From Sandaracinobacteroides sp031425455 (lineage in GTDB: Bacteria > Pseudomonadota > Alphaproteobacteria > Sphingomonadales > Sphingomonadaceae), in contig JANPJJ010000182.1 of NCBI GenBank assembly GCA_031425455.1, forward strand, positions 1 to 32,756: a DNA stretch of 32,756 bases, in the 5' to 3' direction. Shown here piece after piece: positions 23,964 through 30,774 of the stretch; the stretch's first letter is position 1, and each line of letters begins with the position of its first letter. Below the pieces are notes generated by a model. The model had not been told where the DNA came from, searched no databases, and saw nothing but the letters and a program-made list of their open reading frames with translations. Made by a program: the position numbers and the translations under genes.

Positions 23964-25048
23964 GCAAACTCCGGATGGCGGGTGGCAGCAAGCGCAAGCC
24001 GGACGGCCCGCGTGAAAAGGGTGGGAAGGCCGGCGCGTTCGATATCGGCCCGCGCGGTCCAGACCAGCGGCGCATCACCGGCGCTCATCGGCCGGGTCGC
24101 AACCCGGGTGCAGGCGACGGACAGGTGCAGCTCGAAATGGGTAAAGCCATGCTCGACCGGCGCGTCCAGCATTTGCCAGTCCGCCTCGAACGGAAAGGCG
24201 GGGGCCTGTGCCACCGCCCAGGGCGTCCCCGGAAGCGCCAGCATGCCCCCCAGCAGGCCCTTGGGCGGTCGGCGCACCAGCGCAACATCGCCGCCCTGCT
24301 CGATCCACCAGGCAAGCCCGGTCTTCAGCGGCCGGGCCGGCCGGGCTGCCTTCACCGGATAGGCCTCCGGGTTGCCGCGGGCGCGCGCCGCGCAACCGGA
24401 TGCCAGCGGACACAGCAGGCAGCGGGGATTGCGCGGCGTGCAGATGGCGGCACCAAGGTCCATCAGCGCCTGCGCGAAATCGCCCGGGCGATCGGCCGGC
24501 ACCTGCGGCGCCAGGGCCGCGGTGATTTCGGCCTTCGCGCCGGGCAGCGGCGTGGCGATCGCCGCCAGACGAGTCACCACCCGCTCGATATTGCCATCCA
24601 CCACGGTCGCCCGCTCGCCGAACGCGATCGCTGCAATCGCCGCTGCGGTATAGGGCCCCACCCCGGGCAAGGCGCGAAGCCCGGCTTCTGTCCGGGGAAA
24701 ACCTCCCAGCCCCGCCACCCGGCGCGCCGTCTCAAGCAGATTGCGCGCCCGGGCGTAATAGCCGAGCCCGGCCCATTCCCGCATCACCTCGGCCTCGTCG
24801 GCCGCCGCCAGCGCCTGCACCGTCGGCCAGCGTTCCACGAACCGCATCCAGTAAGGCCCCGCCGTCGCCACGTTCGTCTGTTGCAGCATGATTTCCGACA
24901 GCCACACCCGATAGGGGTTCGGCACGTCGCGGCTGCCCGGCGCCACGCGCCAGGGCAGGGTGCGCGCATTCCGGTCATACCACTCCAGAAGGGGCCAGTT
25001 CAGAAGCGGCCCGTCGATCAGCGGCGCGGAAATCGGGTCGACGGGCAT
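23960..25048 (-). CDS. mutY: A/G-specific adenine glycosylase
   Basis: The 362-residue protein removes adenine mispaired with 8-oxoguanine. The HhH-GPD core shows WLSEIMLQQTNVATAGPYW, the helix-hairpin-helix LPGVGPYTAAAIAAIAFG, the catalytic Asp in VVDGNIERV, and a 4Fe-4S loop C-6x-C-2x-C-5x-C (CTPRNPRCLLCPLASGC). The C-terminal third is the Nudix-like domain that reads 8-oxoG. I start it at ATG 25048, which gives the family N-terminus before PLLEWYDRNARTLPWR; the longer upstream frame crosses the divergent DUF721 gene. With nudC just downstream, the pair deals with oxidised bases and nucleotides. Confidence 0.95.
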   Translation of the reverse strand: MPVDPISAPLIDGPLLNWPLLEWYDRNARTLPWRVAPGSRDVPNPYRVWLSEIMLQQTNVATAGPYWMRFVERWPTVQALAAADEAEVMREWAGLGYYARARNLLETARRVAGLGGFPRTEAGLRALPGVGPYTAAAIAAIAFGERATVVDGNIERVVTRLAAIATPLPGAKAEITAALAPQVPADRPGDFAQALMDLGAAICTPRNPRCLLCPLASGCAARARGNPEAYPVKAARPARPLKTGLAWWIEQGGDVALVRRPPKGLLGGMLALPGTPWAVAQAPAFPFEADWQMLDAPVEHGFTHFELHLSVACTRVATRPMSAGDAPLVWTARADIERAGLPTLFTRAVRLALAATRHPEFA

Positions 25049-25075
25049 GACCCCTCTCTGGCACAGGCTGGGGGG

Positions 25076-25582
25076 ATGGCGAAGCCTCCGAATCCAGTGA
25101 AGCCCGCACCGTCTCGGCGCAACCATGTTCGCGATGTCGGGTCGCTGCTGCCCGACGTCGGGGGCGTGGCGTTCCGCCGCTTCGGATTCGTGCAGGCGGC
25201 GTTGCTCGGCCGCTGGCGCGAAGTCGTCGGGCCGGTCTACGCGCGCTGGTCGGTGCCCGAATCGATCCGCTTTGCGCGCGGGCAGAAGACCGACGGCGTC
25301 CTCACCGTTCGGGTCGAGGGGCCCTTTTCGGTCCAGCTCCAGCATGTGGCACCGCAAATCCTGGAGCGGGTGAACCGCATCCTCGGCCACAAGGCAGTCG
25401 CCCGGCTGAAGCTGGTGCAGGGTGAAGTGCCCCGGCCCGACGCGCGCGAAGCCCCGCCCCGGCCCGCCACGCCGGCCCCGCTCGGTAACCTTGTCGGTGT
25501 CACCGACCCGGGCCTCAGGGCCGCGCTGGAGGACCTGGCGGCGCAGGTCGCACTGGCGAAGGCGCCGCCCAAGATCAGCTGA
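25076..25582 (+). CDS. DUF721/DciA-like protein
   Basis: The 168-residue product shows the DUF721 pattern: RDVGSLLPDVGGVAFRRFGF, LLGRWREVVGP, then SVPESIRFARG, TVRVEGPFSVQLQHVAPQILERVN and KAVARLKLVQG. This domain is present in DciA, the helicase loader of bacteria without DnaC. Whether this alphaproteobacterial form has that role is inference. The C-terminal third is Pro/Ala-rich and likely disordered. The ATG at 25076 is directly preceded by GGGGG. It is divergent from mutY with only 27 bp between the starts, an arrangement common in alphaproteobacteria. Confidence 0.82.
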   Translation: MAKPPNPVKPAPSRRNHVRDVGSLLPDVGGVAFRRFGFVQAALLGRWREVVGPVYARWSVPESIRFARGQKTDGVLTVRVEGPFSVQLQHVAPQILERVNRILGHKAVARLKLVQGEVPRPDAREAPPRPATPAPLGNLVGVTDPGLRAALEDLAAQVALAKAPPKIS

Positions 25583-25585
25583 GCG

Positions 25586-25762
25586 TCAGACCTCGACCAC
25601 CGGCGCGGCGCTGCTGGCCTGCACATTCTCGATGCACTTCATCGCGGCCGCTTTCGAGGAATAGCCCTCGGACGAAGTCGCCAGCACACTGCCGTTGCTG
25701 TGCTTCAGACGCCAGCGATGCTCGCCGGCCTTATCCTTGTAGAGTTCAAAATTCATCGCCAT
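25586..25762 (-). CDS. DUF1508 (YegP-family) small protein
   Basis: The 58-residue protein reads MAMNFELYKDKAGEHRWRLK followed by NGSVLATSSEGYSSKAAAMKCIENV, the single-repeat form of the DUF1508/YegP fold (FELYKDxxGxxRWRL, GYxSKxxAxxxIxSV). GGGAGA lies 8 bases before the chosen ATG. It ends 3 bp after the convergent DUF721 gene. The family has a known small beta-alpha fold but no firm function. The start used trims a long antisense shadow upstream. Confidence 0.88.
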   Translation of the reverse strand: MAMNFELYKDKAGEHRWRLKHSNGSVLATSSEGYSSKAAAMKCIENVQASSAAPVVEV

Positions 25763-25842
25763 GCGTACATCTCCCTTGCCGACATGCTGATGCCCGAAAG
25801 GTTGCAGGAAAGCGGCGCCCACGCAACGGCTCGGTTGAAAGA

Positions 25843-25872
25843 TGTGCGGCTCCGGCCTATTTCGGCCGCACA
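25843..25872 (+). other. 5' leader hairpin before the zeta-inhibitor operon
   Basis: An 8-bp perfect stem (25843-25850 with 25865-25872) closes a 14-base loop and ends 23 bases before the ATG of the zeta inhibitor. No T-run follows, so it is probably a leader structure or a two-fold operator rather than a terminator. Purpose unknown. Confidence 0.5.
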
Positions 25873-25895
25873 GGATCATGGGAAGCGCAACAGGC

Positions 25896-26216
25896 ATGAC
25901 GACATTCGAAGATCGGGAAAATGCCTTCGAGGCGCGCTTCGCGCATGACGCCGACCGGGAGTTTCGCATTACCGCCCGCCGCAACCGCCTGATCGGCCTG
26001 TGGGCGGCAGACCGGCTGGGCCTGACCGAGGCCGAGGCAGACGCCTATGCCAAGGCAGTCGTGCAGGCCGATTTCGAGGAGACCGGCGACGAAGATGTGA
26101 TCCGCAAGCTGATCGGCGATCTGGTGAAGGGCGGCGTGGATACCAGCGACATCGAGATTCGCGACATGCTCGCCCGCAAGGCCGACGAAGCCCGCGCCCA
26201 GCTGGAACAGGGCTGA
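25896..26216 (+). CDS. F1FO-ATPase inhibitor zeta subunit (DUF1476)
   Basis: The 106-residue all-helical protein matches the zeta subunit of alphaproteobacterial F-type ATPase. The N-terminal inhibitory helix region reads FEDRENAFEARFAHDADREF, then RITARRNRLIGLWAAD and a four-helix part with TGDEDVIRKLIGDLVKGG. In Paracoccus this protein enters the F1 head by its N-terminus and blocks ATP hydrolysis. I start at ATG 25896 because it gives the conserved MTTFEDRE N-terminus. It is the first gene of a six-gene run with gaps of 0-17 bp. Many alphaproteobacteria carry DUF1476; the label is a strong clue to the lineage. Confidence 0.88.
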   Translation: MTTFEDRENAFEARFAHDADREFRITARRNRLIGLWAADRLGLTEAEADAYAKAVVQADFEETGDEDVIRKLIGDLVKGGVDTSDIEIRDMLARKADEARAQLEQG

Positions 26217-26221
26217 CCGCG

Positions 26222-26476
26222 ATGCCGATGACCGGCCCCGACATCGAGGCGGCGATCACCGCCGCCATCCCCGACGCCCGAGTGAAGCTGACCGATCTTG
26301 CCGGCGACAACGACCATTGGGCCGCCCATGTGACGTCGGGCGCCTTTGCCGGGCTCAGCCGGGTGAAGCAGCACCAGCTCGTCTACACGGCACTCGGCGG
26401 CCGCATGGGCGGCGCGCTCCACGCCCTCCAGCTCACCACCACCATCCCAGACCAGACGCCACCACCGGCGAGATAG
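26222..26476 (+). CDS. BolA-family protein
   Basis: The 84-residue protein has the BolA-like fold: an N-terminal helix (DIEAAITAAIPDARVKLTDL), the DNDHWAAHVTSGAFAGL strand-turn region, and the conserved SRVKQHQLVYTALGG helix containing the invariant His. BolA proteins of this short class bind a [2Fe-2S] cluster together with monothiol glutaredoxins and pass it to clients or to iron regulators. Its direct neighbour, 8 bp downstream, is just such a glutaredoxin, so the two very likely form the BolA-Grx4 complex. It starts 5 bp after the zeta stop. Confidence 0.9.
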   Translation: MPMTGPDIEAAITAAIPDARVKLTDLAGDNDHWAAHVTSGAFAGLSRVKQHQLVYTALGGRMGGALHALQLTTTIPDQTPPPAR

Positions 26477-26484
26477 GAACCATC

Positions 26485-26817
26485 ATGGACGCCACCTCCG
26501 AACGCATCGACGGCATCGTGAAAAGCAACGACGTGGTGCTGTTCATGAAGGGCACCCCGATGTTCCCCCAATGCGGATTTTCCAGCAAGGCGATCGCCAT
26601 ATTGGAGCATCTGAACGTCGACTTCCACCCGGTCGATGTGCTGCAGGACATGGAAGTGCGCCAGGGCATCAAGGCCTATTCCGATTGGCCCACGATCCCG
26701 CAGCTTTATGTGAAGGGCGAATTCGTCGGCGGGTCTGACATCATGATGGAGATGTTCGAGGCCGGCGAACTCCAGGCCCTGATGTCCGATTCGGGCGTCG
26801 CGGCCCCCGCGCGCTGA
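26485..26817 (+). CDS. grxD: Grx4-family monothiol glutaredoxin
   Basis: The 110-residue protein has the monothiol site CGFS (Cys30 in PMFPQCGFSSKA), the KGTP loop, WPTIPQLYVKGEFVGGSDI and the glutathione-binding TIP/GGSD residues of the Grx4/GrxD family. It would carry a glutathione-ligated [2Fe-2S] cluster shared with BolA encoded just upstream. In alphaproteobacteria this pair contributes to iron sensing as well as cluster transfer. Start ATG 26485 has GATAGGAA 8 bases upstream. All key residues are present. Confidence 0.95.
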   Translation: MDATSERIDGIVKSNDVVLFMKGTPMFPQCGFSSKAIAILEHLNVDFHPVDVLQDMEVRQGIKAYSDWPTIPQLYVKGEFVGGSDIMMEMFEAGELQALMSDSGVAAPAR

Positions 26818-26834
26818 TCCCGGGCCCCACCCGG

Positions 26835-27581
26835 TTGGAGACGATTTCGTTCGGCCGCCTGTGGCCGGAAACCCTGGCCCTTGCCCGGCGCCATGCCGAG
26901 CTGATTTTGCCCGTTGCCGCTGCCTTCCTGTTCCTGCCGCAACTGCTGTTCAGCTGGCACATCGGCGACACGCTGCCGGCGGACCTCTTCAAGGGCGATC
27001 GGCTGGTCGGCGACGCCGTCGCCTTTCTCGGGCTGCTGCTGGTGTCGCTGGTCGGCCAGCTCGTCATCAGCTTCGTCGCCATGCGGGACGGCACCGATGG
27101 CCGCACGCTGGGCGAAATCCTGGGTCGCAGCCTCGGCCTGCTGCTGCCGGCACTGGCCGCTTCTATGATACAGGGCCTGGCCGTCGGCTTCGGGCTGCTG
27201 CTCCTGATCCTTCCCGGCCTCTGGCTCCTGTCCCGGCTGGTGGTGGTGATGCCGCTGCTTGCGAGCGACCAGCCCGATCCGATCCAGGCGCTCCGGACGA
27301 GCTGGCAGCTCACCGGCGGGCAGGCGCTGCGCATCATCGGCATGCTCGCCATCCTCATCTTCGGCTTCGTGCTGATCTCGCTCGGGATCAACGGCCTGGG
27401 CGTGGCGCTCGGTGTCCTCTCGACCGTCGCCGCCGGGCAGCCGGCCGAAGGCTGGGGCATCGGCCGCTGGCTGCTGGAGGTTGCGTCGGCAGGAACCTCG
27501 GCCCTGCTCGGCGTTGCCTATCTCGCGTTCCTCGCCACGCTCTGCCGCGCGCTCCAGGCGCTGCCCAGGGTCCCGGCCTGA
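26835..27581 (+). CDS. Integral membrane protein of unknown function
   Basis: The 248-residue protein has about six membrane segments: residues 22-41, 60-80, 100-120, 125-145, 170-200 and 220-240. The layout resembles the membrane domain found with glycerophosphodiester phosphodiesterases and YciC-like proteins, including FGRLWPETLALARRHAELILP at the N-terminus and the paired DPIQALRTSW and GGQALRI loops, but I see no catalytic motif. The start is TTG, 17 bp after grxD, and the stop abuts the folA ATG, so translational coupling with folA is likely. Its role in this operon of cofactor genes is not known. Confidence 0.75.
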   Translation: METISFGRLWPETLALARRHAELILPVAAAFLFLPQLLFSWHIGDTLPADLFKGDRLVGDAVAFLGLLLVSLVGQLVISFVAMRDGTDGRTLGEILGRSLGLLLPALAASMIQGLAVGFGLLLLILPGLWLLSRLVVVMPLLASDQPDPIQALRTSWQLTGGQALRIIGMLAILIFGFVLISLGINGLGVALGVLSTVAAGQPAEGWGIGRWLLEVASAGTSALLGVAYLAFLATLCRALQALPRVPA

Positions 27582-28109
27582 ATGCGGCCGGACATCGTCC
27601 TGGTGGTCGCGGCCGCCGATAACGACGTGATCGGGCACAACGGGAAGATGCCGTGGCACCTGTCGGCAGACCTGCGGCGCTTCAAGCAGATCACGGTCGG
27701 CAAGCCCGTCATCATGGGGCGCAAGACCTACGACTCGATCGGCAGGCCGCTGCCCGGGCGGCACAATATCGTGCTGACCCGCACTGCAGGCTTCACGCCT
27801 GAAGGTGTCACCGTGGTTCCAAACCTTGCCGAGGCGGTGGCAGCGGCGGGGATGAAACCCGATGCCCGCGCCGGGGAAATCATGGTGATCGGCGGCGCCC
27901 AGATTTATGCCGAGGCAATGCCGATCGCGACCCGGATCGAGCTCACGCGCATCCACATTGCCCCCGAAGGCGACACCTTCTTCCGGCTCGACCCGGCGCA
28001 ATGGACCGAAACCCGGCGCGAGGACCATCCGGCGCAGGACGGCGCCCCGGCCCATAGTTTCATCAGCTACCGTCGCGCCCCGCTGGCCGCCGCCGACATC
28101 AGCCGCTAA
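27582..28109 (+). CDS. folA: Dihydrofolate reductase
   Basis: The 175-residue enzyme reduces dihydrofolate to tetrahydrofolate with NADPH. Visible landmarks are VVAAADNDVIGHNGKMPWHLSADLRRF (Asp at the substrate carboxylate site, Met20-type loop), VIMGRKTYDSIGRPLPGR, and VIGGAQIYAEAMP near the C-terminus. Length is normal for chromosomal trimethoprim-target DHFR. It is directly joined to the upstream membrane-protein gene (stop TGA, then ATG) and 9 bp ahead of ribF. thyA, the usual partner, is not in this window. Confidence 0.96.
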   Translation: MRPDIVLVVAAADNDVIGHNGKMPWHLSADLRRFKQITVGKPVIMGRKTYDSIGRPLPGRHNIVLTRTAGFTPEGVTVVPNLAEAVAAAGMKPDARAGEIMVIGGAQIYAEAMPIATRIELTRIHIAPEGDTFFRLDPAQWTETRREDHPAQDGAPAHSFISYRRAPLAAADISR

Positions 28110-28118
28110 CGCAGCCGG

Positions 28119-29066
28119 ATGGAGATCGTCACGGGGGAGTGCAGGGTGCCGGCGCACCTCGGCGGCGGAGCGCTGGCGCTGGGCAATTTCGACGGCGTGC
28201 ATCTGGGGCATCAGGCCGTGATCCGCGCCGCGATCGAAGCCGCCCGCGCCGCCGGCCGGCCCGCACTGGCGGCGACCTTCGAGCCCCACCCGTCGCGCTT
28301 CTTCCGTCCCGATGCGCCGCCCTTCGCCCTGACGACCGCGGCGCAGAAGCTGAACCTGTTCGCCGCCCTGGGGCTCGACGGCGCGGTGGTGATCCCGTTC
28401 GATGCCACGCTCGCCGGCCTCACCGCACCCGAATTCGCCCGCGAATGGCTGGCCGACCGGCTGCGGCTGTCCCATGTCGTCACGGGCGAGGACTTCACCT
28501 TCGGCAAGGGGCGCTCGGGGCACGCGTCGGACCTGGGCGAGCTCGGCGCCGGCCTCGGCTTCACCGCGCAGGCGGTCGCGCCGGTTTCGAACGGAAACGG
28601 GGACGGCGGCGCGATCTCCTCCACGCGAATCCGCGCCGCGCTCCACGCCGGAGACATGGCGACCGCCACTGCCCTGTTGTCGCGCCCGTTCACCGTGGCG
28701 ATGCCGGTCATCCATGGCGACAAGCGGGGCCGCACCATCGGCGTCCCCACCGCGAACCAGGAACTGGGGGACTATGTCCGCCCGCGCTACGGCGTCTATG
28801 CCGTTCGCGCCCGCCTGCCCGATGGGGAGGTCAGGCCCGGTGTCGCCAATCTCGGCATTCGCCCGATGTTCAGCCCCCCGCGCGAGCTGCTCGAGACCTG
28901 GATTTTCGACTGGTCTGGCGATCTGTACGGCGAAGTTCTGACAGTCGAGCTGGTCGCGTTCCTGCGGCCGGAACTAAAGCTGGAGGGTCTGGAAGCGCTT
29001 AAAGCCCGGATCGCCGCCGACGCCCGGGCGGCGCGGGAAGTCCTCGCCAACCCAGCATCCGGCTGA
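28119..29066 (+). CDS. ribF: Bifunctional riboflavin kinase/FAD synthetase
   Basis: The 315-residue protein has an N-terminal FMN adenylyltransferase domain with ALGNFDGVHLGHQ (HxGH-type nucleotide site), VTGEDFTFGKGRSG, and the IRAAL segment, then a C-terminal riboflavin kinase domain with GDKRGRTIGVPTANQ, RYGVYAVRARL, NLGIRPMF and ETWIFDWSGDLYGE (catalytic Glu). It makes FMN and FAD from riboflavin. It is the last gene of the six-gene operon; after its stop two palindromes lie before the convergent bfd. Confidence 0.96.
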   Translation: MEIVTGECRVPAHLGGGALALGNFDGVHLGHQAVIRAAIEAARAAGRPALAATFEPHPSRFFRPDAPPFALTTAAQKLNLFAALGLDGAVVIPFDATLAGLTAPEFAREWLADRLRLSHVVTGEDFTFGKGRSGHASDLGELGAGLGFTAQAVAPVSNGNGDGGAISSTRIRAALHAGDMATATALLSRPFTVAMPVIHGDKRGRTIGVPTANQELGDYVRPRYGVYAVRARLPDGEVRPGVANLGIRPMFSPPRELLETWIFDWSGDLYGEVLTVELVAFLRPELKLEGLEALKARIAADARAAREVLANPASG

Positions 29067-29111
29067 TCCCACCCTCGTCCTCGGCGGAACGCCGCAAGTG
29101 CGACCGCGCGC

Positions 29112-29149
29112 CGGCCGATCGGCCGAACTCGATGCCTGTCAGGCATCGA
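29112..29149. repeat. Two adjacent perfect palindromes between ribF and bfd
   Basis: A 14-bp perfect palindrome (29112-29125) is followed after 3 bases by a 21-base inverted repeat with 10-bp arms (29129-29138 and 29140-29149) and a single-base centre. They fill most of the 91-bp gap between the convergent ribF and bfd stops. Neither is followed by a T-run, so they could act as a bidirectional RNA 3' stem or as DNA sites. Confidence 0.75.
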
Positions 29150-29157
29150 ACCAGCTA

Positions 29158-29334
29158 TCAGGCCTGAATGCGGCCTGCCTCGTCCTGCACGAGCTGCCGG
29201 GCAAAGGGCAGGCACTGCCCGCATTGCGGCCGGCAGCCGAGGCGCTGATAAGCCTGCCGCTCGCACCGGACTCCGCCGCGCGCCATCTCCCGAATCTGCG
29301 ATTCCCGAAGTGCGTTGCACGAACAGACGATCAT
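29158..29334 (-). CDS. bfd: Bacterioferritin-associated ferredoxin-like (2Fe-2S) protein
   Basis: This 58-residue gene is small and is easy to miss. It reads MIVCSCNALRESQIREMARG, then a middle RCERQAYQRLGCRPQCGQCLPFARQLVQDE. Cys4, Cys6, Cys38 and Cys41 give the C-x-C...C-x2-C pattern of Bfd, the ferredoxin that reduces bacterioferritin to release stored iron; Cys24 and Cys34 are extra. Length and the NALRESQIRE start fit the family. Its promoter side holds two TGC-N11-GCA palindromes of the kind seen at alphaproteobacterial Fur sites. bfr itself is not in this window. Neighbours are ribF (convergent) and wecB (divergent). Confidence 0.88.
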   Translation of the reverse strand: MIVCSCNALRESQIREMARGGVRCERQAYQRLGCRPQCGQCLPFARQLVQDEAGRIQA

Positions 29335-29361
29335 GAGGCTTCGCTCTCCAATGGCTCCGAC

Positions 29362-29407
29362 TTGCGATTGATATGCAATAGTGGCGGCTTATGCAAGCGA
29401 TTCGCAT
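29362..29407. promoter_or_regulatory. Two Fur-like palindromes in the bfd/wecB divergent region
   Basis: TTGC-N9-GCAA (29362-29378) and ATGC-N9-GCAT (29391-29407) are 17-base inverted repeats of the same geometry, 29 bp apart centre to centre. The second closely resembles the ATGC(G/A)A...ATTCGCAT type of alphaproteobacterial Fur box. They lie 28 to 73 bp upstream of the bfd ATG, where iron-dependent repression would be expected. Assignment is by eye. Confidence 0.55.
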
Positions 29408-29577
29408 TGTCGATGCCCTGCCTGCCAACCGGCTAACAGCGGGCGAATTTAACCATCTTTCACCCCTTCGAGTGCTGAAAAGCGGTGGATTGGCCAAAAT
29501 GTTACTGATACGTAAGGAACCGGGGTCGGCATCGCCGGGCGGCTTGAACCAGCTGCCCGCAACAGGGGTGCCTACCA
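29408..29577 (+). promoter_or_regulatory. wecB upstream region with a 9-bp stem-loop
   Basis: No further gene is seen in these 170 bp. A 9-bp stem with one wobble (29536-29544 with 29551-29559, loop TGAACC) lies 18 bases before the first wecB ATG. The upstream half is locally AT-richer than its surroundings, as expected of a promoter, but I cannot place convincing -35 and -10 boxes. Confidence 0.45.
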
Positions 29578-30768
29578 ATGCTGGACAGCCAACATATGTT
29601 GGACGGGCGAAGTGCGGGCAAGCCGCTGCTGCTCGCCGTCTGCGGCACCCGGCCCGAAGCCGTGAAACTCGCGCCCGTCGTTCATGCCCTGCGCGATCGC
29701 GGCCGGGATGTCGTGCTGGTCGCCACCGGGCAGCATCCGGATCTCGCCCCCGCCATGCTGCGCCAGGCCGGCCTCACCGCCGATGTCGATCTCGGCGTCA
29801 ACCAGCCCGGTGCCACTCCGGCCCAGCTGCTGGCCGCGATCCTTACCTATATCGCGCCGGTCTATGCCGCCTATCGGCCGCAGCTTGCAATCGTCCAGGG
29901 AGACACCGTCTCCACTCTGGCCGGCGCGCTCGGCGCTGCCTATGCCCGCATCCCCGTCGCCCATGTCGAAGCGGGCCTGCGCACCGGCGATCAGGGCGAG
30001 CCCTTTCCCGAAGAGCTGCAGCGCCAGCTGATCACGCCGCTCGCCAGCCTGCACTTCGCCCCCACCCGCCGGGCGGCGGCCGCCCTAAAACGCGAGGGCG
30101 TGGACCCCGCCGCCATACACATCACCGGCAACAGCGGAGTCGATGCCTTCCACCAGACGCTCGACCGGCTCGATGCCGATCCCGGCCTTCGGGCCTCGAT
30201 GAAAGCGCGCTTCCCGTTCCTCAAGGCCGCGTCCCGCCCGCTGCTGCTCGTCACCGTGCACCGGCGCGAGAATATCGGCACGCGCCTGCAATCGATCTCG
30301 GCCGCGCTGGCCCGGCTCGCCGCCTTCTTCGAGGCCGAAATCGTGGTGCCGCTGCATCCCAACCCGGACGTTCAGGCCCAGTTGCGCGATCGGCTAGGTG
30401 GCCTGCGCGGCGTGCACCTGATCCCCGCGGTCGATCATGCCGCAATGGCCTGGCTGATGCGAAGCGCCGATCTCCTGCTGACCGATTCGGGCGGCCTCCA
30501 GGAAGAGGCGCCGTCGCTCGGCCTTCGCACGCTCGTGCTTCGAACCACGACGGAGCGCGTGGAAGCGCTCACCGCCGGCGCTGCCGAGATGGTCGAACTC
30601 CAGGCCGACAGCATCGTGGCCGCAGTCCGCCGCACCCTGGCCCGGCCGCCGATGGCCCCGGTCCACCCATTCGGCGACGGCCGCGCATCGGACCGGATCG
30701 CCGACGCGATCGACGGCTGGCTGGGGCTGGCGACAGCCGACCGCACCGCAGTTTCGGTCGGCCTCTAG
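29578..30768 (+). CDS. wecB: UDP-N-acetylglucosamine 2-epimerase (non-hydrolysing)
   Basis: The 396-residue protein has the GT-B fold signatures of the bacterial epimerase that makes UDP-ManNAc: VCGTRPEAVKLAPVV, VQGDTVSTLAGALGAAY, VAHVEAGLRTGD, VTVHRREN, and LLTDSGGLQEEAPSLG with TTER near the end. The usual PFPEExNR reads PFPEELQR, and TGNT reads TGNS, so one or two substrate-side residues differ from the textbook enzyme. Two ATGs, 18 bases apart at 29578 and 29596, lie in a near-duplicate (MLDSQHMLDG); either could be used. It probably supplies a sugar for surface polysaccharide but no other polysaccharide gene is in the window. Confidence 0.92.
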   Translation: MLDSQHMLDGRSAGKPLLLAVCGTRPEAVKLAPVVHALRDRGRDVVLVATGQHPDLAPAMLRQAGLTADVDLGVNQPGATPAQLLAAILTYIAPVYAAYRPQLAIVQGDTVSTLAGALGAAYARIPVAHVEAGLRTGDQGEPFPEELQRQLITPLASLHFAPTRRAAAALKREGVDPAAIHITGNSGVDAFHQTLDRLDADPGLRASMKARFPFLKAASRPLLLVTVHRRENIGTRLQSISAALARLAAFFEAEIVVPLHPNPDVQAQLRDRLGGLRGVHLIPAVDHAAMAWLMRSADLLLTDSGGLQEEAPSLGLRTLVLRTTTERVEALTAGAAEMVELQADSIVAAVRRTLARPPMAPVHPFGDGRASDRIADAIDGWLGLATADRTAVSVGL

Positions 30769-30774
30769 AACGTC

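Noticed and set aside
25049..25390. Upstream start for mutY
   Set aside because: The added 114 codons are antisense to the DUF721 gene and unlike any MutY N-terminus.
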